Positions 8,787 to 16,430 of a DNA stretch of 34,520 nucleotides are shown piece by piece; position 1 is the first letter of the stretch; each line of letters begins with the position of its first letter. Under the pieces are notes generated by a model. It saw nothing but the letters and a program-made list of their open reading frames with translations, searched no databases and was not told the DNA's origin. Source of the DNA: Clostridia bacterium. GTDB taxonomy: Bacteria > Bacillota > Clostridia > Oscillospirales > Acutalibacteraceae. A program made the position numbers and the translations under genes. The stretch is from NCBI GenBank assembly GCA_017403265.1, contig JAFQOJ010000042.1, forward strand, positions 1-34,520, read 5' to 3'.

Positions 8787-9764
8787 ATGAGCAAAATTAT
8801 TCTTGAGCCCGCAACCGATTTTAATTTCATTCCAGGTGACTATGTTCCATTTAAGGATAGAGAGCTTTGCGAAAAGCTTCGTAAAATAAGTGGTACGGAT
8901 TTGGAGAAGCATCACAACCCCGATTTTAATATCAAGGTTATGATGAATCCACATCCTGTACTTATTGCAACCTTATTTTCGCGTATTAAAGAAGCATCTG
9001 AAAATAATAGAAAAATTACACTTATTTTAGGAAATCCCGAGCCAGATACATACATTCCGCTAGCTCAGCTTATTAACTATTTCAAGGTGGATTGTAGAAA
9101 AGTTCATATTTTCGCAATGGATGAATGGGCAGACGACCAAGGAAACATTGCCCCCGAAACATACAAGGCAGGATTTGCACATTCAATGCTTAAGTATTTT
9201 GTTTTCCAAATTGACGAAAAGCTTCGTATGCCTTTAGAAAATGTACACTACCCCACAAACAAAAATATTAAAGACTATTCTAAGATGATTACCGATTGCG
9301 GTGAAGGTGGCGCAGATATTTGTAGTTCATCACCCGGATGGACAGGTCATATGGCATTTATAGACCCTGTTCCTGAGTTTATGCCCGGCATGAAGAATGG
9401 TGAATACGACATTGAAGAATGGTTAAATATGGATGCCAGAATTGTAAAGCTTCATCCGTTAACCGTTGCTCAAAATTCACTTCACGGTGTATTCGGTCAA
9501 TCGGGTTATGTTGCTGATGTACCGCCTATGGCCGCTACAATCGGCCCTGTTGATGTTAAAAATGCAAGAGAAAGAATTGAAGTTCACGCACTTATGACAA
9601 ACGGTACTTTCTCATCTTGGCAAAGAATGACATCAAGACTTGTTCTTCACGGACCTGTTACACCTTTAGTACCAAGTTCAATGCTTCAGCTTATGAAAAC
9701 ACAGGTATATGTTAGCGAAGAATTGGCAGCTCCCTTTGATTGTTGGGAAAAGGTTGGTTATTAA
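8787..9764 (+). CDS. Glucosamine-6-phosphate deaminase (NagB)-like sugar isomerase/deaminase
   Basis: A member of the NagB/RpiA/6-phosphogluconolactonase fold. The NagB catalytic FNMDEY block appears as FAMDEW (Asp112, Glu113), and the GHIAFNEP block appears as GHMAFIDP with His188. At 325 residues it is longer than typical NagB (about 240-270), with an extended N-terminus, and its CGIGxxGH loop reads CSSSPGWTGH, so it is a divergent subfamily rather than NagB proper. Third gene of the aldolase operon, with its own AAAAGGAG ribosome site and a terminator 27 bases after its stop. Together with an aldolase it suggests catabolism of an amino-sugar-like compound (inference). Confidence 0.8.
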   Translation: MSKIILEPATDFNFIPGDYVPFKDRELCEKLRKISGTDLEKHHNPDFNIKVMMNPHPVLIATLFSRIKEASENNRKITLILGNPEPDTYIPLAQLINYFKVDCRKVHIFAMDEWADDQGNIAPETYKAGFAHSMLKYFVFQIDEKLRMPLENVHYPTNKNIKDYSKMITDCGEGGADICSSSPGWTGHMAFIDPVPEFMPGMKNGEYDIEEWLNMDARIVKLHPLTVAQNSLHGVFGQSGYVADVPPMAATIGPVDVKNARERIEVHALMTNGTFSSWQRMTSRLVLHGPVTPLVPSSMLQLMKTQVYVSEELAAPFDCWEKVGY

Positions 9765-9790
9765 TTAAATAAATTAACGCTTTAAGATTA

Positions 9791-9825
9791 AAACATACCA
9801 TCGGTTTACCGATGGTATGTTTGTT
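9791..9825 (+). terminator. Rho-independent terminator of the aldolase operon
   Basis: A perfect stem, AACATACCATCGGT paired with ACCGATGGTATGTT around a tiny loop, followed by TGTTTTAT. Confidence 0.9.
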
Positions 9826-9853
9826 TTATGTGGGTATAATAAACCACATGGCC

Positions 9854-9923
9854 GCATAATTTTTAGTATATATAATTTAAGGGTGGTATTTGTGCTAAAA
9901 AGAAAATTGGCAGTGTTTTTATC
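9854..9923 (+). repeat. 70-bp direct repeat, copy A (remnant of the amidase gene start)
   Basis: This segment matches 15662-15731 at 65 of 70 positions without gaps by my manual alignment. It carries the same AT-rich promoter-like stretch, AAGGGTGG ribosome site, GTG start and first 11 codons (MLKRKLAVFLS, versus MLKRGFAVFLS in the intact gene). Homology stops sharply at 9923, the first base of the small gene's stop codon on the other strand, so it is a decapitated 5' fragment of a cwlD-like gene. Confidence 0.9.
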
Positions 9924-9999
9924 TAATTGCCGCCTGGTCCGTCTCTGCGCTCACGCGTATCGTGAACATCAATTTTGCCTATTATTTCACCCGGTTTAA
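9892..9999 (+). pseudogene. Beheaded 5' fragment of a CwlD-like amidase gene
   Basis: From the GTG at 9892 the first 11 codons equal the membrane-anchor start of the amidase at 15700 except for two residues. After codon 11 the frame runs into the antisense of the 46-residue minus-strand gene and ends at a stop at 9997-9999. No catalytic domain is present, so this can encode only a short chimeric peptide. It could still be transcribed, as the duplicated upstream region is intact, and would then run antisense into the minus-strand operon. Confidence 0.75.
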
Positions 10000-10063
10000 T
10001 TGGTTTTTTATCTTCTTTTATCTCAGGCACTGGCTTTTGTTCGGTTTTTTTATCGTCATTCAT
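9923..10063 (-). CDS. Small charged protein of 46 residues, unknown function
   Basis: A short gene with a good ribosome site (AAAGGAG, nine bases before the ATG) on the strand of the upstream YyaL-like gene, 21 bases after it. The product begins MNDDKKTEQKPVPEIKED, is Lys/Glu/Pro-rich and probably disordered, then has a more hydrophobic core (PGEIIGKIDVHDTRE) and ends RRDGPGGN. No Cys, membrane helix or signal peptide. I believe similar short proteins ending in DGPGG-like tails occur in Clostridia, but cannot confirm it here. Its stop codon coincides with the end of repeat copy A, placing the rearrangement breakpoint exactly at its 3' end. No terminator is visible after it. Confidence 0.65.
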   Translation of the reverse strand: MNDDKKTEQKPVPEIKEDKKPIKPGEIIGKIDVHDTRERRDGPGGN

Positions 10064-10084
10064 AGATGTATCTCCTTTCAGTTT

Positions 10085-12040
10085 TTAGTGTTTGTCTGTA
10101 TTTATTATTTCATTCAAATTATTGGTGGGTGGCATACAGCTATGTCCTTTACACACATAGTAAGTGGTCATGCCGTTTTTAATAGAATATTCTTCTGTGG
10201 GTTTTGTTAAGAGATTGATTATTGCATCTGTGGGAAAAGCTAAAGGTAAACTTTTAGTATCGGTTTTATCATTAGCAACAATAGTAACCTTTATTGGCGG
10301 CTCGTTATATTCTAAAAGCGCTGCTAAAAACATTGCATGGTTAGTTGGGGAAGAATTGGCTTCTTGTGCTATGAAATCTAACTGCTGCTTTGCTAAATGG
10401 TTAAATTTATCATATAATGTTAAGTTATATAGTTTTACAAGATTATATGCCATTAGCGAATTGCCGCTTGGAATAGCACCGTCATAGGTTTCCTTCGGCC
10501 GTAGTATTAGTTCTTCACTTTGATTACTGTACAAATAGAATCCGCCCGTAGTATCCCCAAAATCAGATATTACTTTATCACACATCTGCTTTGCATGGTC
10601 TAAATATTTGCTATCTAAAGTGCTTCTATATAAACTAAGCTGAGCGAAAATATAGCTTGCATAATCATCCAGAAAACTGTTTACACCACGCCTTTTCTCG
10701 CGGAAGCTAACAAATAGTGTATTATTTTCACATAAATGTGTATTTATATATTCGTTTGCTTTTTGCGCCGTGCTTAGATAAATATCTTTTTTGCTCACAA
10801 GATATAATTCGCACATGGCGGCTATCATAAGCGAGTTCCAAGAGGTCAAAACCTTATCATCCAAATGAAGTGAATACCGATTTTTTCTAAACTGTTGTAG
10901 CTTGGGTAAAAACGTTTCAAATGATTTATCATTAGGGTCGCTGTTAAGCAAATTGGGAATACTCTTTCCCTCAAAATTCCCTGTACTTGTTATATCAAAA
11001 TGTCTGTTAAATTTCTCTCCGTCTGCTTTGCCCAAAGCTTCAATAATCTCATCGCGCGTGAACAGATAATATTTTCCTTCTTCGCCCTCGCTATCGGCAT
11101 CTTGTGCGCTGAAAAATCCGCCGTCCTTTGATGTCATTTCACGCAAAATATAATCGGCTGTTTTCTCGGCAATTTCAAGGTATAAACCGTTATTTGTTAC
11201 AGAGTATGCCTTGCAGTAAGCAAGTATCAGTAATGCATTGTCATACAGCATTTTTTCAAAGTGGGGAACAAGAAATTTTTTATCTGTCGAATATCGGCAG
11301 AAGCCAAAACCGATATGATCAAACATACCGCCGCGGTACATCCCAAAAAGTGTGTCTTCCGCCATTTGCAAACAGGTTTTATCTTTATACCGTTCGTAGT
11401 AGGAAAGTAAGAAAAGAATATTATGCGGTGTTGGAAATTTGGGTGCATGACCAAAACCACCGTATTTTTCATCATAAATTTTCTTATAAACAGACACAGC
11501 AGAGTGGGTTAAGTCTATTTCTGCATTGCCGATATTTTTATTGGTATGATTTAAATGACTGATAATCTTATTTGATTGCTCAAGCAACGAAACTCTATCA
11601 TTTTCCCAAGCTGTGTATATGGCAATAAGCAGTTCTTTAAAACCAATTATTCCGCTATGGGATGTTTTTGGAAAATAGGTTCCTGCAAAGAACGGCTTTT
11701 GATCCGCGGTCATAAAAATGCTTGTAGGCCAACCGCCACTTCCCGTAAACGCCTGACATACCGACATATAAACGCTGTCGATGTCGGGGCGTTCTTCCTT
11801 ATCAACCTTTATAGATATAAAATGGAGGTTTAAAATTTCGGCTATTTCATTATCCTCAAAGCTTTCGTGAGCTAACACATGGCACCAATGACAAGCACTG
11901 TAGCCTATGCTCAAAAAGATAGGTTTATCCTCGCCTTTTGCGCGATGGAACGCTTCATCACACCAAGGATACCAATCTACAGGATTTTCCTTGTGCTGTA
12001 AAAGATACGGACTGGTTTCGTATTGTAATCGGTTGCTCAA
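10085..12040 (-). CDS. yyaL: YyaL-like thioredoxin-domain protein (DUF255 / SPATA20 family)
   Basis: A 651-residue protein with an N-terminal thioredoxin-like domain followed by a six-hairpin glycosidase-like (alpha/alpha) domain. The opening [23 protein letters not shown] and the CHWC motif at residues 50-53 ([16 protein letters not shown]) are diagnostic of the family, as is [14 protein letters not shown]. Length is normal, slightly short of B. subtilis YyaL. The molecular function is not established; the fold hints at a redox-linked carbohydrate or mannosyl-related activity. The start is a TTG at 12040 with a GGAGG ribosome site seven bases upstream; no better ATG exists. It is the third gene in a minus-strand operon, 13 bases after the ferredoxin oxidoreductase alpha-beta gene. 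Confidence 0.93.
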   Translation of the reverse strand: MSNRLQYETSPYLLQHKENPVDWYPWCDEAFHRAKGEDKPIFLSIGYSACHWCHVLAHESFEDNEIAEILNLHFISIKVDKEERPDIDSVYMSVCQAFTGSGGWPTSIFMTADQKPFFAGTYFPKTSHSGIIGFKELLIAIYTAWENDRVSLLEQSNKIISHLNHTNKNIGNAEIDLTHSAVSVYKKIYDEKYGGFGHAPKFPTPHNILFLLSYYERYKDKTCLQMAEDTLFGMYRGGMFDHIGFGFCRYSTDKKFLVPHFEKMLYDNALLILAYCKAYSVTNNGLYLEIAEKTADYILREMTSKDGGFFSAQDADSEGEEGKYYLFTRDEIIEALGKADGEKFNRHFDITSTGNFEGKSIPNLLNSDPNDKSFETFLPKLQQFRKNRYSLHLDDKVLTSWNSLMIAAMCELYLVSKKDIYLSTAQKANEYINTHLCENNTLFVSFREKRRGVNSFLDDYASYIFAQLSLYRSTLDSKYLDHAKQMCDKVISDFGDTTGGFYLYSNQSEELILRPKETYDGAIPSGNSLMAYNLVKLYNLTLYDKFNHLAKQQLDFIAQEANSSPTNHAMFLAALLEYNEPPIKVTIVANDKTDTKSLPLAFPTDAIINLLTKPTEEYSIKNGMTTYYVCKGHSCMPPTNNLNEIINTDKH

Positions 12041-12053
12041 TTTATTACCTCCG

Positions 12054-14279
12054 TTACAATTCGGGATGTTCAGACAGAGCCTTCAAGCGCTTCCAACGGC
12101 GGTCAATCTCTTGCTGAATCGTATTTCTAATTTCTGCGTAAGCTTCCCCACACAAATGCTTTGTTCTTCCCATCATTTTAAGCCAATCCTCTACAGGAAT
12201 CTTTGTGCCCTTTGCTTCGGGGTTAAAGGAAAGGGAGGTGTGTCCCTGTTCCACTTCATATAGTGGAAAATAACAGCTGTTTACTGCGGCGGAAATAACC
12301 TTTCGTTCGGTATTTGGCTTGTCACCCCAGTTAAGAGGACAAGCAGATAAACACTTGATATAGGCAGTTCCGTAATTTTTTGCGTAATACTGTGCCTTTG
12401 CCGCTTTCTTAATAAAATCGTTCGGCTCACTTTCGGCGGCAGTAGCTACATAAGGCATACCTGTAGCCGCCATAATGCGTGGCATATCCTTATTAAAAAA
12501 GCTTTTACCCCACTGTTTTTCTCCAAGGTGAGAGGTTGCGCTTTTAGCACCCATGGGTGTTGAATAGGATAGCTGATAGCCTGTATTCATATAACCGCCG
12601 TTGTCATATTCAAAAAGAATAACAGGGTCGTTTCTTAGAGCAGTGCCGAGAGCTGAGCCCATACCGATATCCATACCGCCGTCACCGCTGACCATAATAA
12701 ATGTGATATCGCCCTTTGGAAGCTCGCCGCGTTCCTGCATTTTGTGATACATTTTTGAAAGACCTGCTAAGGTTGCGGCACCGTTTTGGAATAAGTTGTG
12801 CACATAGGGAACTTTAAAAGAAGTTTTCGGATATCCTGTTGTAACCACCATGCCGCAGCCTGTTTGAAACAGTAAAACAACATTCCCTTCAATTCCCCGA
12901 AGAAGCAGATTAACATTGACCGGTATTCCGCAACCTGGACAAGCACCGTGGCCAGGTGCTAATCGTTTTGGTCTTGCCGTGGTATCACGGACTGTAGCAC
13001 CTTTCACGGTTACCTTTCCGTCTTCTTCGGTAAAAGAAATTAGAGCAGGAGATTGGTTATCAGTAATAGGCTCAAAATACGGTTTGGGGTTAAAATCAGC
13101 TTCTCCGGGATAAGTGCCAAAATAATCGAAGTTCGGGCTATTTTCATCATAGCAAAAATTAAATAGCTCTATTGCATCGCGCTCGAAAAAGTCGCGTCCG
13201 CCAAGACCGTATATACGGCTGATAACTTTAGCGGTCAATCCCTTTTGCTGTAAAGCTGCGCGTATCTCTAATGACATATTACCGCCGCCTCCACCGTAGC
13301 TATCCTGTCGGTCGGCGATAAGAATTGTTTGTGCGTTTTTGCATAAATCGGCAATTTGTTCAGACGGAAAAGGGCGAAGTGCACCAAGAGTAAATACACC
13401 TACTTTTTTGCCCTCGTCTCTCAGTTTGTCCACTGCCGCTTTAGCAGTAAGGTATGCCGAGCCCAAAACAAATAACAAAACGTCGGCATCATCGGTTTGA
13501 TAGGATTTTAGCGCTGATAGTTTTCTTCCCGATAACTGCTCATATTCAGCAAATATTTCAGGAATTACGGTGCGCGCCTTTTCCATTGCCAAATGAAGTT
13601 GATATTTGTTATTCATCAAATCAGGCTCATTCATATATGAGCCAATGGTAACAGGCTGTTTGGGATTTAACGAAGTATTATCGATACTTATAGGACCGAT
13701 AAAATTTTGCACGGCTTGGTCATCCGCGAATACATAGCAGTTACGCTTTTGATGGCTGGTAAAAAAGCCGTCAAACGCAACAATAACGGGCATTCTTAGT
13801 TTTTCCGCAATTTTAATAGCACAAATATTGCAGTCATATACCTCCTGCGGTGAGTCCGCAAATAGAATAATCCAACCTGTATTAAGTGTATACATAATAT
13901 CGCTGTGGTCACCTTTTATTGAAAGGGGACCCGAAACGGTACGGCAGGCTATATTAAGCACCATAGGAAGACGTGTGCCCGACTGTACAGGCAGTTGTTC
14001 AAGCGCGTATAAAAGTCCGTTTGCAGAGGTTGCGTTAAAAACTCTACCACCGCCTGTTGACGCACCATAACAGATACCTGCGGCACTGTGTTCGCCCTCT
14101 GCGGGTATTAGAGCAATAGAATGTTCTCCGTCTGCACCCATTTGGTCTAAAAATTCCGCAATTTGTGTGGACGGAGTGATGGGATAATAACCCATTACGT
14201 GATAATTTATCTGCTTTGCGGCATAGGCGGCAAGCTCGTTACCGCTTTCAAATAATAGCTTTTGTTTTGCTGTTTTCAT
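12054..14279 (-). CDS. 2-oxoacid:ferredoxin oxidoreductase, fused alpha and beta subunits
   Basis: The 741-residue product joins the alpha (pyrimidine-binding plus domain II) and beta (TPP-binding) subunits of an oxidoreductase that decarboxylates a 2-oxoacid to acyl-CoA and reduces ferredoxin. Alpha part (about 1-390): [28 protein letters not shown], and RDxFE-like end. Beta part (about 440-741): [11 protein letters not shown] (C447, C450), TGCG (C475), the TPP/Mg motif [13 protein letters not shown] to N560, and C-terminal CLSACPLNW; these Cys residues match the cluster ligands of PFOR beta. Fusion of alpha to beta, with gamma and delta fused in the neighbouring gene, is a compact two-gene version of the four-subunit enzyme. 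The substrate (pyruvate or a branched or aromatic 2-oxoacid) cannot be told. GGAGGTC ribosome site. Confidence 0.92.
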   Translation of the reverse strand: MKTAKQKLLFESGNELAAYAAKQINYHVMGYYPITPSTQIAEFLDQMGADGEHSIALIPAEGEHSAAGICYGASTGGGRVFNATSANGLLYALEQLPVQSGTRLPMVLNIACRTVSGPLSIKGDHSDIMYTLNTGWIILFADSPQEVYDCNICAIKIAEKLRMPVIVAFDGFFTSHQKRNCYVFADDQAVQNFIGPISIDNTSLNPKQPVTIGSYMNEPDLMNNKYQLHLAMEKARTVIPEIFAEYEQLSGRKLSALKSYQTDDADVLLFVLGSAYLTAKAAVDKLRDEGKKVGVFTLGALRPFPSEQIADLCKNAQTILIADRQDSYGGGGGNMSLEIRAALQQKGLTAKVISRIYGLGGRDFFERDAIELFNFCYDENSPNFDYFGTYPGEADFNPKPYFEPITDNQSPALISFTEEDGKVTVKGATVRDTTARPKRLAPGHGACPGCGIPVNVNLLLRGIEGNVVLLFQTGCGMVVTTGYPKTSFKVPYVHNLFQNGAATLAGLSKMYHKMQERGELPKGDITFIMVSGDGGMDIGMGSALGTALRNDPVILFEYDNGGYMNTGYQLSYSTPMGAKSATSHLGEKQWGKSFFNKDMPRIMAATGMPYVATAAESEPNDFIKKAAKAQYYAKNYGTAYIKCLSACPLNWGDKPNTERKVISAAVNSCYFPLYEVEQGHTSLSFNPEAKGTKIPVEDWLKMMGRTKHLCGEAYAEIRNTIQQEIDRRWKRLKALSEHPEL

Positions 14280-14280
14280 T

Positions 14281-15408
14281 TTACATAAGACCTCCGTCTA
14301 CACGTTTTTCATCTAAATAGGATTCACTCGTTATCCAAGGGTCAGCACCTTGGGGTTCAAAATCAAGATTCTCTGTTATCAGGTCTTTATTGCGTACAAA
14401 CCACTTTTTATCAGGGTGCTCGTTTTCTTTGCCTGTGACCAAAGCGCCTGTAGGACAGACATCAACACATCTTAGACATCCTTTACAGTGATGATAATCA
14501 AGACCTCTGTTCATCATAGTAGGTTTACCTTTGTATTCACCATTAGTAAACTGAAACACCATATCGGGACAGGTTGTGTCACAAAGACCGCAATGAATAC
14601 ATTTTTCGGGTAAGAATAGGGGAATAAACCCTTCTCTTGAAGGTGATAAATCGTTAGATACAGTACTGCCAAAATGCGTATTAGCACCGCCGAGCGGTGC
14701 ATTCTTATATCCCCATTTACTGCGAATTTCACGATATTCTACCTTTTGAAAATGTTGGTCGGGTAAAAAGGTTTGACTTGTTACATTATTGAAGCCTAAT
14801 TCTATACCTTTAAGGTTGCTTTCAAGCATTGTGGGATATTTTTTGCCCAGTGTGTCGGTAACTAACTCTTTTACAGCCTCAATGGGAATAAAACCCGATG
14901 CTTTAGCAACAGCACCTAACATAACCATATTAATTCGACTCTTGCTATCAAGTGCCAACTCCAAGGCATTTACACAACATACTGTTCCTGCATATAGATG
15001 AAGATCGTTGCGAATTTTCTCAGGATCTAAAGCGGTATTAACAACAAGTGTGCAATTTTCATCCACACCTGCGGTGACAGGAAGAGTTTTTGAAAGTGCA
15101 TGGTGGAACAACACCAAAAGATGAGGACGCTCAATAGGGCTATTATGCAAAATATCATACTGCGGTGCACTCCAACGCACATAAGATTTAACAGGTGAAC
15201 CCCGCTTTTCTGATCCATAGCTTGAAAATGCCGCAGCATTTAGTCCTAAATAGGCAGCACCGAGTTCGCCGAGAAGTTTTCCGCAAAGATTTGCTCCTAA
15301 ACCTCCGATGCTTTCGAGCCTAATTTCATAACAACCGTTTTCATTTATCGCGGGCAGACTAATCGGATATGTTTGCCGATTTTTAAAAATTTCAGATTTG
15401 TTTGCCAT
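14281..15408 (-). CDS. 2-oxoacid:ferredoxin oxidoreductase, fused gamma and delta (ferredoxin-like) subunits
   Basis: A 375-residue protein. The N-terminal gamma domain (about 25-205) has IGGLGANLCGKLLGELGA and SYGSEKRGSPV, typical of the CoA-binding gamma subunit. The C-terminal delta domain has two [4Fe-4S] motifs: C270/C273/C276/C280 (CIHCGLCDTTCP) and C308/C311/C314/C318 (CKGCLRCVDVCP). It supplies the electron-exit clusters for the alpha-beta protein encoded one base downstream. First gene of the operon, with an AAGGAG ribosome site before ATG. The divergent gap 15409-15521 must hold its promoter, but I see no clear hexamers. Confidence 0.93.
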   Translation of the reverse strand: MANKSEIFKNRQTYPISLPAINENGCYEIRLESIGGLGANLCGKLLGELGAAYLGLNAAAFSSYGSEKRGSPVKSYVRWSAPQYDILHNSPIERPHLLVLFHHALSKTLPVTAGVDENCTLVVNTALDPEKIRNDLHLYAGTVCCVNALELALDSKSRINMVMLGAVAKASGFIPIEAVKELVTDTLGKKYPTMLESNLKGIELGFNNVTSQTFLPDQHFQKVEYREIRSKWGYKNAPLGGANTHFGSTVSNDLSPSREGFIPLFLPEKCIHCGLCDTTCPDMVFQFTNGEYKGKPTMMNRGLDYHHCKGCLRCVDVCPTGALVTGKENEHPDKKWFVRNKDLITENLDFEPQGADPWITSESYLDEKRVDGGLM

Positions 15409-15521
15409 ACTACTCTCCTTATGATTTTTTATTATTATTTACATTAAGATTACTCAATATGTGAAACTTGGAAAGTATAGCGTTTTACTAAGAGAATAAA
15501 ATATTTTTTGAAGGAAAAATA

Positions 15522-15647
15522 ATGAAACAAGATGAAATGCCTGTTGGTTTCTCTATGGTGCTTGCCCAAAACCCTAATATTATGCAGAAATTTATGAGGC
15601 GCGGCGAAGACCAAAGAAAGCGAGAAATAAACTGTGGAATGTTCTAA
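15522..15647 (+). CDS. Small protein of 41 residues, perhaps a truncated member of a clostridial small-protein family
   Basis: This short ORF has an AAGGA ribosome site six bases before the ATG. Its start, MKQDEMPVGFSMVLAQNPN, resembles a group of short clostridial proteins of pattern PVGFGMALAQN followed by an amphipathic helix; I know that pattern from memory and could not search it. Those proteins usually run further, with an Ala/Gln/Lys-rich helix, whereas this one ends at ...RKREINCGMF, 15 bases before repeat copy B begins. It may therefore be 3'-truncated by the rearrangement that produced the repeat, or a naturally short form. Function unknown. Confidence 0.5.
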   Translation: MKQDEMPVGFSMVLAQNPNIMQKFMRRGEDQRKREINCGMF

Positions 15648-15661
15648 CAAACTGTGTGAAA

Positions 15662-15731
15662 GCATAATTTTTAGTATATATAATCTAAGGGTGGTATTTG
15701 TGCTAAAAAGAGGGTTTGCAGTGTTTTTATC
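15662..15731 (+). repeat. 70-bp direct repeat, copy B (start of the intact amidase gene)
   Basis: The intact counterpart of 9854-9923. It contains a TATAAT hexamer (15679-15684), the AAGGGTGG ribosome site and the first codons of the amidase. The two copies are in the same orientation and separated by about 5.7 kb holding the oxidoreductase operon and two small genes. Confidence 0.9.
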
Positions 15732-16410
15732 GGCATTGATTTTGGCGGTTGGCTTATATATAGGAGTAAAATTAGACCAAGGTTATATACAGACAAGCGG
15801 TAGCTACAGTACACAGCCTACTATTATTATTGATGCAGGACACGGTGGGTTTGACGGCGGAGCGGTGGCAGAAGACGGAACGGTTGAAAAAAATATAAAT
15901 TTAAATATTTCGTTAATAATTTCTAAACTATTGAAACAAAGCGGTTTTTGTGTTATAATGACAAGGCAAGCGGATGTTTCTACCGATGATAATGAAGCTT
16001 CCGAAAATGCCTTTAATAAAAGAAACGACCTTAAAAACAGGCTACAGCTGATGCAGGATTATCCCGATGCTGTTTTTGTAAGCATACATCTTAATAAGTT
16101 CACCACTTCATCTGCCTTTGGCTCGCAGGTTTTTTATAGCGATAACGATAAAGCAAAGGCTTTGGGGGACTATATTCAGCACTCGATTGTAGGCCTTATT
16201 CAGCACGATAATATGCGTGTAAACAAAAAGGCTACAAGCAGTACATATCTTTTACACAATGCAACTATCCCCGCCGTTTTGGTTGAGTGCGGTTTTTTAA
16301 GTAACAGGGAAGAACTGCAAAAACTTAAAGACACAAAATATCAAAACCAAATGGCATTTAGTGTATATTGCGGAATTTTAGAGTATTTTCGATCAATAAA
16401 AGGAATTTGA
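15700..16410 (+). CDS. cwlD: N-acetylmuramoyl-L-alanine amidase, CwlD-like
   Basis: A Zn-dependent amidase_3 domain protein that cleaves the lactyl-peptide amide of peptidoglycan. I chose the GTG at 15700 (AAGGGTGG site just upstream), giving 236 residues, nearly identical in length to B. subtilis CwlD. An upstream ATG at 15634 would add 22 residues that include no ribosome site and are translated from the promoter-like repeat. An N-terminal membrane anchor or signal spans about 5-22. Zinc and catalytic residues: H48 (DAGHGG), E63 (VEKN), H130 (SIHLN) and E196 (VECGFLSN). CwlD makes muramic-lactam in spore cortex, which fits a sporulating host, but a vegetative amidase is possible. radA follows 20 bases downstream. 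Confidence 0.85.
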   Translation: MLKRGFAVFLSALILAVGLYIGVKLDQGYIQTSGSYSTQPTIIIDAGHGGFDGGAVAEDGTVEKNINLNISLIISKLLKQSGFCVIMTRQADVSTDDNEASENAFNKRNDLKNRLQLMQDYPDAVFVSIHLNKFTTSSAFGSQVFYSDNDKAKALGDYIQHSIVGLIQHDNMRVNKKATSSTYLLHNATIPAVLVECGFLSNREELQKLKDTKYQNQMAFSVYCGILEYFRSIKGI

Positions 16411-16430
16411 GGAATTCAAGGAGAAAAGTA

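Noticed and set aside
9854-9923. Attachment-site (att) interpretation of the 70-bp repeat
   Set aside because: No integrase gene or tRNA is in the block, and the repeat is part of a protein-coding gene start with five mismatches, more like an old duplication.
13454-14070. Open frames on the plus strand opposite the ferredoxin oxidoreductase alpha-beta gene
   Set aside because: They lack ribosome sites and family resemblance, and lie antisense to a strong gene with clear motifs.
15634-15699. Upstream ATG as the start of the amidase gene
   Set aside because: The added 22 residues are translated from the promoter-like repeat and lack a ribosome site; the GTG at 15700 has AAGGGTGG and gives the normal CwlD length.
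16368-16430. Upstream ATG as radA start
   Set aside because: It lies inside the amidase gene; ATG at 16431 has AAGGAG and gives the usual RadA N-terminus with the zinc finger.
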